DNA from: an uncultured Elioraea sp.
Lineage (GTDB): Bacteria; Pseudomonadota; Alphaproteobacteria; Acetobacterales; Acetobacteraceae
NCBI GenBank assembly: GCA_937928775.1
Contig: CALFVI010000015.1
Location: 26,073-90,072, forward strand
Length of the DNA stretch: 64,000 nt
Direction of reading: 5' to 3'
The notes beneath the pieces were generated by a model. The model ran no database searches and was not told the origin of the DNA. It worked only from the letters and a program-made list of their open reading frames with translations. Below, piece by piece: positions 35,957 through 44,689 of this stretch (position 1 is the stretch's first letter; each line of letters opens with the position of its first letter). A program made the translations under genes and the position numbers.

Positions 35957-37831
35957 GTGGTCGCGCGCGTGGACTTCCTCCTCGTCCAGTTCCTCACCGG
36001 GCTCGCCAACGCTTCCGCCCTGTTCCTGATCGCCTCTGGGCTGACGGTGATCTTCGGCGTGACTCGCGTGGTGAACTTCGCGCACGGCTCGTTCTACATG
36101 CTTGGCGCCTATCTCTCCTGGACCATTGTGCGCGCGCTGTGGGACTGGGGCGGGCGCGAGCCGTGGCTGTTCGTGCTGGGGATTCTGCTCGCCGCACTCG
36201 CGGTTGGGGCGATCGGCGCGCTGGTCGAAATCCTTCTGCTGCGGCGAATCTACCGTGCGCCGGAACTTTTCCAGCTCCTCGCCACCTTCGGCGTGGTGCT
36301 GATCGTGCAGGACATTACCCTCGCCCTCTGGGGGCCCGAGGATCTGCCTCTGCCGCGACCGCGCTGGCTGCGCGCCTTCATCGAGGTCGCGGGCGAACGC
36401 TTCCCCCTCCACGACCTGATCCTGATCTTCGTCGGCCCTGCCGTGCTCGGCCTCCTTTGGCTGCTCTTCCAGCGCACGCGCTTCGGCATCCTGGTGCGCG
36501 CCGCGACCGAGGACCGCGAGATGGTTGCGGCCCTCGGTGTCGATCAGCGCGCACTCTTCACCGGCGTGTTTTTCCTCGGTTCCACCCTCGCAGGGCTCGG
36601 CGGGGCGATCGTGCTGCCGTCGCAGAGCGCCAACCTGCAGATGGACCTCGCCATCATCGCCGAGGCCTTCGTCGTCGTCGTGGTGGGCGGCATGGGCAGC
36701 GTGCCCGGCGCCTTCCTCGCCTCGCTCCTGATCGCCGAGGTGCAGGCCTTCGGCATCGTGCTCGTGCCGAAGGCGACCCTCGTGCTCGTGTTCTTGGTCA
36801 TGGCGGCGGTGCTGATGGTTCGCCCCTACGGCCTGCTCGGCCGCCCGCAGGCGCATGCGCGCGCGCCTGCGGGAAGTGTCTCCCCCGTGGTTCGCGCCGC
36901 GCCGGTTGTGTTGAAGGTGGTGGGCGCGGCTGCGCTCGCCCTCGCCGCTGCGGCTCCGCTCTATGCCGGGCCCTATGGGCTGACGGTGCTGACCGAACTC
37001 GCCGTGTTCATCCTGTTTGCGGCAAGCCTCCATCTCCTCATGGGCCCTGGCGGGGTGGTGAGTTTCGGGCACGCTGCCTATTTCGGGCTTGGCGCCTACG
37101 GCGCTGCGCTGGGCGTTCGTTTCCTTGCCGTTCCGATGGAGGCGGGGCTCGTGCTGGCCCCCCTGCTTGCCGGCCTGTTCGGCCTCGTGTTCGGCTGGTT
37201 TGTGGTGCGTCTGTCCGGCGTCTATCTCGCCATGCTCACGCTTGCCTTTGCGCAGATCGTGTGGGCGGCGGCCTTCCAGTGGGTAGAACTGACCGGCGGA
37301 GACAACGGGATCCTCGGCGTGTGGCCCTCGCCCTGGGCGCGTGACAAGGCGCTCTTTCTGTGGCTTGCGCTCGCGCTGTGCCTCGGCGCCACGCTCCTTC
37401 TGCGCCGTGCCATCTATGCCCCGTTCGGCTACGCGCTGCGGGCGGCGCGCGACTCCGAACTCCGCGCCGAGGCGATCGGCCTCGATGCCGCGCGTCTGCG
37501 CCTCGTCGCCTTCGTGATCGCCGCCACCAGCGCCGGCATCGCGGGCGGTGTCTACGCCTACGCCAAAGGCAGCGTGTTCCCGACCTACATCTCGATCCCG
37601 AAATCGGTCGATGCCCTGCTCATGGTTCTCTTGGGTGGCGTGCAGACCGTCTCGGGCCCGATCGTCGGTGCGATCGCATTTCACGGCCTTTTCCTTACGC
37701 TTCTGCAGTGGGTAGAGTGGTGGCGCGCCGCTTTGGGCCTTGCCATCGTTGCCCTCGTGCTCGCCTTCCCCGAAGGCATCGCCGGTTTCGTGCAGAGGCG
37801 GTGGGAAGCCCGCTTCGGGGCTACCTCGTGA
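35957..37831 (+). CDS. Fused LivH-LivM ABC transporter permease
   Basis: A protein of about 624 residues joining the two membrane subunits of a Liv-type importer. Residues about 1-290 are LivH-like (VTRVVNFAHGSFYMLGAYLS and the VVVGGMGSVPGAFLASLLIAE loop). Residues about 320-620 are LivM-like (LLMGPGGVVSFGHAAYFGLG and LRAARDSELRAEAIGLDAAR). The linker is Ala/Arg/Pro-rich and short. The start is GTG at 35957; another in-frame GTG at 35969 is possible. It overlaps livG by GTGA. Fused permeases are known in this family but less common than separate ones. Confidence 0.92.
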   Translation: MVARVDFLLVQFLTGLANASALFLIASGLTVIFGVTRVVNFAHGSFYMLGAYLSWTIVRALWDWGGREPWLFVLGILLAALAVGAIGALVEILLLRRIYRAPELFQLLATFGVVLIVQDITLALWGPEDLPLPRPRWLRAFIEVAGERFPLHDLILIFVGPAVLGLLWLLFQRTRFGILVRAATEDREMVAALGVDQRALFTGVFFLGSTLAGLGGAIVLPSQSANLQMDLAIIAEAFVVVVVGGMGSVPGAFLASLLIAEVQAFGIVLVPKATLVLVFLVMAAVLMVRPYGLLGRPQAHARAPAGSVSPVVRAAPVVLKVVGAAALALAAAAPLYAGPYGLTVLTELAVFILFAASLHLLMGPGGVVSFGHAAYFGLGAYGAALGVRFLAVPMEAGLVLAPLLAGLFGLVFGWFVVRLSGVYLAMLTLAFAQIVWAAAFQWVELTGGDNGILGVWPSPWARDKALFLWLALALCLGATLLLRRAIYAPFGYALRAARDSELRAEAIGLDAARLRLVAFVIAATSAGIAGGVYAYAKGSVFPTYISIPKSVDALLMVLLGGVQTVSGPIVGAIAFHGLFLTLLQWVEWWRAALGLAIVALVLAFPEGIAGFVQRRWEARFGATS

Positions 37832-38598
37832 GCACGTCCGCTCCCGTCCTCGAGGCGCGCGGCCTCATCAAGCGCTTCGGTGGCGTGATCGCCGTCGATC
37901 AGGTGTCGCTTGCCGTGAAGGCGGGCGAGATGGTGGCGCTGATCGGGCCGAACGGAGCCGGGAAATCGACCTGCTTTAACCTGCTCAACGGCCAGTTGCG
38001 CGCTGATGCCGGGGAGATCCTGCTCGAGGGCCGGTCCCTTACCGGGCTGCCACCGCGCGCGATCTGGCGGCTTGGCGTGGGCCGCACCTTCCAAATCACC
38101 GCCACTTTCGCCTCGATGACGGTGCGCGAGAACGTGCAAGTGGCGCTTCTCTCCCACCATCGTCGTGTGTGGCGGTTCTGGCGCGCCGCGCGCGAGACGT
38201 TCGTTGCCGAGGCGGACAGGCTGATCGCTCAGGTCGGCATGCGCGAACAGGCCGATCGCCCCTGCGGCGTGCTCGCCTATGGCGACCTCAAACGCGTTGA
38301 ACTTGCCATCGCCCTCGCCAACGATCCCAAACTGCTGCTGATGGACGAACCGACCGCCGGTATGGCGCCCGCCGAACGCCTGGGCCTGATGGACCTCACG
38401 CGCCACCTCGTGCGTGAGCGCGGCGTCGCCTGCCTGTTCACCGAACACGACATGGACGTGGTGTTCGGCCACGCCGACCGGATCCTGGTGATGAACCGGG
38501 GCCGGCTCATCGCCGAGGGGGACGCTGCGTCCGTACGCGCCAACCCGGCGGTGCGCGAAGTCTATCTCGGCTCCGGCACCACTTCGGGCGGGCACTGA
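37828..38598 (+). CDS. livG: Liv-type ABC transporter ATP-binding protein LivG
   Basis: A 256-residue ATPase with Walker A GPNGAGKST, the LivG-type Q-loop VGRTFQITATFASMTVRENV, Walker B KLLLMDEPTAGMAPAE and switch histidine in CLFTEHDMDVVF. The signature motif is degenerate (LAYGDLKRVELAIAL), as usual for LivG. It starts at the GTG overlapping the permease stop codon. It forms a heterodimer with LivF to drive uptake. Confidence 0.94.
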   Translation: MSTSAPVLEARGLIKRFGGVIAVDQVSLAVKAGEMVALIGPNGAGKSTCFNLLNGQLRADAGEILLEGRSLTGLPPRAIWRLGVGRTFQITATFASMTVRENVQVALLSHHRRVWRFWRAARETFVAEADRLIAQVGMREQADRPCGVLAYGDLKRVELAIALANDPKLLLMDEPTAGMAPAERLGLMDLTRHLVRERGVACLFTEHDMDVVFGHADRILVMNRGRLIAEGDAASVRANPAVREVYLGSGTTSGGH

Positions 38599-38604
38599 TC
38601 GCGC

Positions 38605-39309
38605 ATGCTCGAGATCACGCGACTGAATGCCTTTTACGGCCGTGCCCACATCCTGCGCGACCTTGCCCTCTCGGTCGCGCGCGGCGAAGTGCTCGTCCTC
38701 TTGGGGCGGAACGGGGCGGGCAAGTCGACCACGCTGAAGTCGATCATCGGGCTCGTCCGCCCCGCTCCCGGCTCCTCCATCCGCTTCGGGGAGCGCGAGA
38801 TCGCAGGCCTCGCTCCACACCTGATCGCCCGCCTCGGCATCGGCTACGTGCCGGAGGAGAGGCGGATCTTCACCGACCTCACCGTGATGGAGAACCTCGA
38901 GGTCGGCCGTCGCCCCGCACCCGACGGGCGGGAGCCGTGGAGCCCGGAACGGCTCTTCGCGCTCTTCCCCAATCTCGCGCGGATGAAGGATCGCCCAGGC
39001 GGGCGGATGAGCGGCGGCGAACAACAGATGCTGACGATCGCGCGCACCCTGATGGGCAACCCTTCGCTCCTTCTTCTGGACGAGCCATCTGAAGGGCTCG
39101 CGCCGGTGATCGTCGAACAGATGGCCGAGGCGATCGCGGCGGTGAAGCAAGCCGGCGTCACCGTTCTTCTTTCCGAACAAAATCTGCACTTCGCCGCCCG
39201 CGTGGCAGATCGCGCGGCGATCATCGAAAAGGGCGTGATCCGCTGGCAGGGCAGCCTCGCTGCCCTCGACTCCGCTCCCGAGATCAAGGCGCAGTATCTT
39301 TCCGTCTGA
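38605..39309 (+). CDS. livF: Liv-type ABC transporter ATP-binding protein LivF
   Basis: A 234-residue ATPase with Walker A GRNGAGKST, signature MSGGEQQMLTIARTLM, Walker B SLLLLDEPSEGLAP and the EQNLHFA switch region. The length and the YVPEERRIFTDLTVMENLEV segment are typical of LivF. It starts 6 bp after livG. Its last 26 bases overlap the end of the convergent MFS transporter gene. Confidence 0.94.
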   Translation: MLEITRLNAFYGRAHILRDLALSVARGEVLVLLGRNGAGKSTTLKSIIGLVRPAPGSSIRFGEREIAGLAPHLIARLGIGYVPEERRIFTDLTVMENLEVGRRPAPDGREPWSPERLFALFPNLARMKDRPGGRMSGGEQQMLTIARTLMGNPSLLLLDEPSEGLAPVIVEQMAEAIAAVKQAGVTVLLSEQNLHFAARVADRAAIIEKGVIRWQGSLAALDSAPEIKAQYLSV

Positions 39310-40480
39310 ACGCCGCAACCGCCGGCAGCACAGCGAGGGCGAGAGCGGAGACGAAGCCCATGGCGAGGTAGGACAGGCGGCCAAATCGGGCATAGAGCGC
39401 GCCGGCAACAGGGGTGAGCAGCGCGGTGGCGAGACCCGGGCCGAGCGAAGCGTGCAAAGTCTGCGCGGTCGCCCCCCGTTCCGGCGGCACCGAACGGGCG
39501 ACCAGCCCCGCCGCCCCCAGCATCGTCATCGCAAAGGTCGCCGCATGCAGTGGCTGGACCAGCGCGAGAGCGCGCGCATCCGCGATCGCCGCCGTCAGCG
39601 CCCAACGCACCACCGCCCCCGCCCCGCCGGCGGCGAGCAGCCCGACCGGACCAAGGCGCGCCACGATCCGACGCCCGAAGGTCAGCAGCAAGATCTCCGC
39701 TGCCACCGCCTCGATCCAGAGCAGCGCGATCACCGTCGCGCTCATCCCGGCCGCCGCCCAGTCAATGGCGGAAAACACGTAGTAGAGAGCGTGGCTGCCC
39801 TGGATCAGCCCGGAGACGACGAGCAGAAGACCGAACGATCGCAGCCGCAACACGGCCCACACGCCGCCGAAGCCGCGTGCCTGCGGGAGGCCAAGATCGG
39901 GCAGGGCAAGCGCGAAGGCGCTTGCGGCCGCCGCGCCGCCAAGCGCAAGCCACGGCACCGCCTCCGCGCCGACCCGCTCGAACACCAGCCCGCCCGCGAG
40001 TGTGGTGACCAGGAACGAGACGGAGCCCGCCGCACGCATGCGCCCGAAATCGGCTCCCCAACGGGCGGAAACACCGAGCGCCACAGCATCCGCCAGCGGA
40101 AAGAGCGGACCGAAGGCGATGGATGCTGCGATCACAGCCACCGTCAGCAGCGCGAGCCCGGCCTCGGGCAGCATGGCGGCGTATCCGATCGCCCCGGCGA
40201 GGGAGAAAGCCCCCGCGGCACGCCGACGGTCGCCCAGCGCATCCGCCGCCACACCACCAAGCGGGGTGGCGATGAGGCGCGCAAGGTGCGCCGCCCCCAT
40301 CACGAATCCGAGGGTTTCAGCAGTAAAGCCTCGACTTTGCAGGAACACCGGCAGGAATGGCAGGGTGACGCCGAGGGCGGCGAAGATCGCGGCATAGAAC
40401 AGACCAACCCGCAGCTCAGCGCGCATCGCGCCAGCATCCGGGGCCGCGCCGGGGGCGGCAAGCGGGGAGCGGCTTTTCAC
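39284..40480 (-). CDS. MFS transporter, HcaT/PPP-like family
   Basis: A 398-residue membrane protein with about 12 hydrophobic segments. The N-terminal helix pair includes GLFYAAIFAALGVTLPFLPVFLQSRGFTAETLGFVMGAAH, broken here by the usual loop; a DRRR motif follows helix 3. This matches the MFS_1-like group that includes the phenylpropionate transporter HcaT, but the substrate is unknown. An in-frame ATG 18 codons downstream is an alternative start. It is convergent with and overlaps livF, and divergent from the DUF1223 gene. Confidence 0.85.
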   Translation of the reverse strand: MKSRSPLAAPGAAPDAGAMRAELRVGLFYAAIFAALGVTLPFLPVFLQSRGFTAETLGFVMGAAHLARLIATPLGGVAADALGDRRRAAGAFSLAGAIGYAAMLPEAGLALLTVAVIAASIAFGPLFPLADAVALGVSARWGADFGRMRAAGSVSFLVTTLAGGLVFERVGAEAVPWLALGGAAAASAFALALPDLGLPQARGFGGVWAVLRLRSFGLLLVVSGLIQGSHALYYVFSAIDWAAAGMSATVIALLWIEAVAAEILLLTFGRRIVARLGPVGLLAAGGAGAVVRWALTAAIADARALALVQPLHAATFAMTMLGAAGLVARSVPPERGATAQTLHASLGPGLATALLTPVAGALYARFGRLSYLAMGFVSALALAVLPAVAAFRRKDTAP

Positions 40481-40527
40481 GCGGCTTTGCCTTGGCCAAC
40501 CCTGCCCCCTCCGCGATTGTCGCGCGT

Positions 40528-41244
40528 ATGCCGCGTCTTGCTTTCGTCGTGCTGATCCTCGCCTCTGTTCTGCCTGCGCGTGGCAGCGCGGTGGAGCGGA
40601 CGGGGCCCGTGGTGCTTGAACTCTTCACCAGCCAGGGCTGTTCCGCCTGCCCGCCGGCGGACGCGCTTTTGGGTATGCTCGGGGCCCGCGAGGGCATTAT
40701 CGCGCTTGCCTTCCACGTGCCCTATTGGGACCACATGGGCTGGCGCGACCCTTTCGCCCTTCCTGTTTCGGCGCAGCGCCAGCGCGCCTACGCCCGCAGC
40801 CTCAAGCAGCGTTCGATCTACACGCCGCAGCTCGTGGTACAGGGGGCGGCGGAGACGATCGGCCATGACCGCGCCGCGGTCGAGCGGCTGATCGCCGCCG
40901 CGCCGCAAATCGCCACAATCTCGGTGCGTGTGGTCGACCGAACGCCTCTCGTGGTCGCGCTGCAGATTCCGCCCATCGAGCCGCCGCTGATTGAAGCCCA
41001 GCTTTGGGTGGCGGCCTACCTCGGCCACCAGGTGGTGTACGTGGCGAACGGGGAGAATGCGGGCCACACACTGCAGCACGCCTTCGTTGTGCGCTGGGCC
41101 GTGCCCATGGCGCGGGTGAACGCCGCCCCGGCCGACCTTACCCTCGCCTTGCCGGAAGCGGAGCACGCTGATGGCATCGTCGTTCTCCTGCACAGGCAGC
41201 GCCAAGGCCCTCTTCTCGCCGCTGGGCGGGTGGTGCTGCGCTAA
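40528..41244 (+). CDS. DUF1223 family secreted thioredoxin-like protein
   Basis: A 238-residue protein with a signal peptide (MPRLAFVVLILASVLPARGS) and the DUF1223 domain. The start of the domain, VVLELFTSQGCSACPPADALL, contains a CXXC-type thioredoxin-like motif, followed by FHVPYWDHMGWRDPFA and YTPQLVVQG. The family is widespread in alphaproteobacteria and of unknown function, possibly periplasmic redox. The ATG at 40528 is preferred over 40492 because it places the signal peptide at the N-terminus. Confidence 0.88.
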   Translation: MPRLAFVVLILASVLPARGSAVERTGPVVLELFTSQGCSACPPADALLGMLGAREGIIALAFHVPYWDHMGWRDPFALPVSAQRQRAYARSLKQRSIYTPQLVVQGAAETIGHDRAAVERLIAAAPQIATISVRVVDRTPLVVALQIPPIEPPLIEAQLWVAAYLGHQVVYVANGENAGHTLQHAFVVRWAVPMARVNAAPADLTLALPEAEHADGIVVLLHRQRQGPLLAAGRVVLR

Positions 41245-41304
41245 TCGCGCGGGGGCCGGTTTCGGCGTTGCGCCCTGCCCCCATTTCGGCCACCTTCGGC
41301 GCCG

Positions 41305-43779
41305 ATGAGCCCGCGTGCCGACACCGCCAGGGTCCGTGCCGTTCTCGGGCCCACCAACACGGGCAAGACGCATCTCGCCATCGAACGCATGCTCGCGCAC
41401 GAGAGCGGGGTGATCGGCTTCCCGCTCCGCCTCTTGGCCCGCGAAACCTACGACCGCATCGTCGCCCGCCGTGGCCCGGACCGGGTCGCGCTCGTCACCG
41501 GCGAGGAAAAGATTGTCCCGCCTGCCGCGCGCTGGTTCTGCTGCACTGTGGAGGCGATGCCGCTCGAGCGCCGTTTCGCCTTCCTCGCCGTCGACGAGAT
41601 CCAGCTCTGCGCCGACCCCGACCGCGGTCACGTCTTCACCGATCGGCTGCTTAACGCGCGCGGCACGGCAGAGACGATGTTCCTCGGCGCGGAGACCATC
41701 CGCCCCCTGCTGCGCCGGCTGGTGCCCGAAGCGGAGATCGAGACCCGCCCCCGCCTTTCCTCGCTCGCCTACGCTGGCCCGATCAAGCTGTCGCGCCTGC
41801 CGCCGCGCACCGCGATCGTCGCCTTCTCTGCTGCCGAAGTATACGCGATCGCGGAGGCGATCCGTCGCCGTCGCGGCGGCTGCGCGGTGGTGATGGGGCG
41901 CCTCTCGCCGCGCACGCGCAACGCGCAAGTTGCCCTCTATCAGTCGAAGGAGGTCGACTTCCTGGTCGCGACCGACGCCATCGGCATGGGGCTGAACATG
42001 GACGTGAACCATGTCGCCTTTGCCGGGCTTGCCAAGTTCGACGGCAGGCGTGTGCGCCAGCTTGCGCCGGCCGAGGTGGCCCAGATCGCGGGCCGGGCCG
42101 GGCGCGGCATGAGCGATGGCAGTTTCGGCACCACGGCTCAGGCGCCTCCCCTGCCGCCCGAAACCGTGCAAGCCGTGGTGAGCCATCGCTTCGAGCCACT
42201 GGAGACGCTCTTTTGGCGCAATTCTGCGCTCGACTTCTCTTCCCTTCGCGCCTTGCTGGCTTCGCTCGACGCGCCGCCTCCCGCGCCAGGGCTGGTGCGC
42301 GGGCCCGACGCCGCCGACCACCTCGCACTCGCCGCGCTCGCCCGCGATCCCGACATTGTCGCCCTCGCCGGCGACCGCGCCGCGCTGCGCCTGCTCTGGG
42401 AGGCCTGCCAGATCCCCGACTACCGCAAGCTCGGCGACGAGAGCCATGCCCGCCTCTGCGGGCGTGTCTTCCGGGCCCTTCGCACGCCCCCGTACCGGGT
42501 GGATCCCGCCTGGGTCGCGCGCGAGATCCAGGCGCTGGATCGCACCGACGGCGACATCGAGACTTTGATGGCTCGGCTCGCCCATGCGCGGACCTGGGCA
42601 TACGTCGCTGGGCGGGCAGACTGGCTCGCCGACCCTGCGCCTCTCGCCGAACGCTGCCGCGCGCTGGAGGACAGGCTATCGGATGCTCTGCATGAGCGGC
42701 TGACGGCCCGCTTCGTCGATCGCCGGGCTGCGCACCTGATCCGCCGCCTCGATGAGGGGGGGCTGGACGACGTCCTCTCTGCTGTGACCGCCGAGGGCAC
42801 CGTGGTGGTCGAGGGCCACGCGGTGGGGCGCATGGAGGGATTCGTCTTCCACCCCGACGTGCAGCCGGACGGGATCGGGCGGCAGGCGGTGCTGCGCGCG
42901 GCGCGCCGGGCCCTGGCGCAGGAGGTGCCAAGGCGAATCGCCGCCCTGGAGGGGGACGGGGACCAGGCCTTCGCGCTTTCCGAACGGGTCTGCATCACCT
43001 GGCGTGGGGCGGAGGTGGCGCGGCTTCGGCCCGGGCCTTCCGCGCTGAAGCCGCTGATCGAAGTGCCAGGGGCGGAATTCCTCGACGGGGTCGGGCGTGA
43101 GAGGGTGCGGGTGCGTCTTGCGCGCTGGCTCGCGGGGTGGATTAAAGGCGTGTTCGCGCCCCTCTCCACCGTCGCGGCCGCGGCGGAACGGCACCCCTCC
43201 CTGCGCGGTCTCGCCCATGCCCTGGAGGAGGGGCTCGGCATCGCTTGGGGCGGCCGCGTGACAGGCGAGCAGAGGACGTTGCTGCGCCGCCTGGGCGTGC
43301 GCGCCGGCCACCAGGCCGTCTGGCTGCCGGCGGTCCTGCGGCCAGAGGCGATTCGGCTGCGCGGCATCCTGTGGGCCATCGCGCAGGGCCTGACGCCGCC
43401 CGCCCTGCCGCCGCCGGGCGCGGTGGCGCTGCGGCCAGAGCCCGCCTGGCCGGAGGCTTGGCCACGCGCGCTCGGCTACCTTCCGGCCGGCCCCGTCGCG
43501 ATCCGGCTCGATGTCGCCGAACGCGTGGGTGCGATGCTGGCTGCCCTCACTCGCAACGGCGCTGCACCCGCCCCGGTCGGCCTCGCGAGCCGTCTCGGCT
43601 GCCGCGCCGCCGAACTTCCAGCGGTGCTGCGCGCTCTCGGTTTCTCCCTGCGCCCCGGGGAGGATGGAGCGATCCTGGTGCGACCGAGGCGGCGCGCCGC
43701 GAGGCCCGCTGGGCCGTCTAGCCAAGCAGTGGCGGAGGGACCGTTCGCCGCTCTCGCCGCGTTGCGCGTCCGCGCGTGA
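41305..43779 (+). CDS. SUV3-type ATP-dependent RNA/DNA helicase
   Basis: An 824-residue superfamily 2 helicase of the SUV3 type found in alphaproteobacteria and mitochondria. Walker A is GPTNTGKTH (15-23), motif II is DEIQ (97-100), and motifs V/VI are VATDAIGMGLNMDVNHVAF and AQIAGRAGRGMSDGSFGTT. The C-terminal third is family-specific and ends in an Arg/Pro/Ala-rich tail. In mitochondria SUV3 unwinds RNA for decay; the bacterial role is less clear. It overlaps the following S4-domain gene by GTGA, hinting at a shared RNA-related role. Confidence 0.93.
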   Translation: MSPRADTARVRAVLGPTNTGKTHLAIERMLAHESGVIGFPLRLLARETYDRIVARRGPDRVALVTGEEKIVPPAARWFCCTVEAMPLERRFAFLAVDEIQLCADPDRGHVFTDRLLNARGTAETMFLGAETIRPLLRRLVPEAEIETRPRLSSLAYAGPIKLSRLPPRTAIVAFSAAEVYAIAEAIRRRRGGCAVVMGRLSPRTRNAQVALYQSKEVDFLVATDAIGMGLNMDVNHVAFAGLAKFDGRRVRQLAPAEVAQIAGRAGRGMSDGSFGTTAQAPPLPPETVQAVVSHRFEPLETLFWRNSALDFSSLRALLASLDAPPPAPGLVRGPDAADHLALAALARDPDIVALAGDRAALRLLWEACQIPDYRKLGDESHARLCGRVFRALRTPPYRVDPAWVAREIQALDRTDGDIETLMARLAHARTWAYVAGRADWLADPAPLAERCRALEDRLSDALHERLTARFVDRRAAHLIRRLDEGGLDDVLSAVTAEGTVVVEGHAVGRMEGFVFHPDVQPDGIGRQAVLRAARRALAQEVPRRIAALEGDGDQAFALSERVCITWRGAEVARLRPGPSALKPLIEVPGAEFLDGVGRERVRVRLARWLAGWIKGVFAPLSTVAAAAERHPSLRGLAHALEEGLGIAWGGRVTGEQRTLLRRLGVRAGHQAVWLPAVLRPEAIRLRGILWAIAQGLTPPALPPPGAVALRPEPAWPEAWPRALGYLPAGPVAIRLDVAERVGAMLAALTRNGAAPAPVGLASRLGCRAAELPAVLRALGFSLRPGEDGAILVRPRRRAARPAGPSSQAVAEGPFAALAALRVRA

Positions 43780-44096
43780 CCGGCCGCGATCAGGGAGGAG
43801 GTGTTGCACCGGACTGGCAGCGGCTCGACCACTGGCTCTGGTGCGCGCGCTTCCTGAAGACCCGCTCCGCCGCAACACGGTTCGCCGCCGACGGGAGGGT
43901 TCGCATCAACCGCCAGCCCACGGTGAAGCCGCATGCGCGGGTGCGCCCGGGCGATGTCCTCACCTTCGTGGTGGGCGGGCGAGTTCGCATCGTCGAAGTG
44001 GTCTGCCTCGGTGAACGCCGCGGTCCCGCGCGCGAGGCGAGCAGGCTCTACCGCGAGCTCAGCGCAGAGGCGCAGGGCGACGTCAATCACACTTGA
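43776..44096 (+). CDS. S4-domain RNA-binding protein (Hsp15-like)
   Basis: A 106-residue protein with an S4 RNA-binding domain ([30 protein letters not shown], split by a turn). In E. coli Hsp15 binds stalled 50S subunits carrying nascent chains. The start is the GTG at 43776 overlapping the helicase stop codon. The tail ([15 protein letters not shown]) is typical of the alphaproteobacterial members. Confidence 0.93.
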   Translation: MTGRDQGGGVAPDWQRLDHWLWCARFLKTRSAATRFAADGRVRINRQPTVKPHARVRPGDVLTFVVGGRVRIVEVVCLGERRGPAREASRLYRELSAEAQGDVNHT

Positions 44097-44163
44097 CAGG
44101 CAAGCCCTTGCGACGCAGCAGGAACTGACCAACCTCACCCGGGCTAAGACCGGAGCACACCGC

Positions 44164-44496
44164 ATGACCTACGTCGTCACCGAAGCCTGCATCCGCTGCA
44201 AGTACATGGACTGTGTCGAAGTCTGTCCGGTCGATTGTTTCTACGTCGGTGAGAACATGCTGGTGATCCACCCAGACGAATGTATCGACTGCGGCGTGTG
44301 CGAACCGGAATGCCCGGCTGAGGCGATCCTGCCCGACACCGAAGAGGGTGCAGCGCAGTGGGTCGAGTTCAACCGCAAGTATGCGCAGCTATGGCCCAAT
44401 ATCACGCGCAAAGGGGAGCCTCCGCCCGACGCGGACGATTGGAAGGGCAAGAAGGGCAAGATGGCGTTTTTCAGCGAGAAGCCTGGCCACCCCTGA
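44164..44496 (+). CDS. fdxA: Ferredoxin FdxA (7Fe type)
   Basis: A 110-residue ferredoxin. The N-terminal half has cysteines at 9, 12, 17, 21 and 25 ([17 protein letters not shown]), and the second cluster has C40, C43, C46 and C50 ([12 protein letters not shown]), as in [3Fe-4S]/[4Fe-4S] ferredoxins. The alphaproteobacterial C-terminal extension ([16 protein letters not shown]) is present. It lies 67 bp after the S4-domain gene. In the alphaproteobacteria this gene is commonly found next to a CarD-family gene, as here. Confidence 0.96.
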   Translation: MTYVVTEACIRCKYMDCVEVCPVDCFYVGENMLVIHPDECIDCGVCEPECPAEAILPDTEEGAAQWVEFNRKYAQLWPNITRKGEPPPDADDWKGKKGKMAFFSEKPGHP

Positions 44497-44689
44497 CGCG
44501 CGCCTCATCGGCCGAAGCGATGCAACGCCGCCCAGAGGGTGAAATCAGCCGCGGTTGATGCTATTTAGTGAAGACGAGCCTGCTCGCTCTCTTTTCGATC
44601 AGCCGACACCGGGGCCGCACAGGTGGCTGCCGGTCCGGGTGATAATTTTCGGCGACGCACAGTTGCGACTGACGGGTTCGAACGGGACG

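Noticed and set aside
35843..37684. 613-aa minus-strand ORF opposite the Liv permease
   Set aside because: His/Glu/Arg-rich composition is typical of the antisense of GC-rich membrane-protein genes, and it has no motifs.
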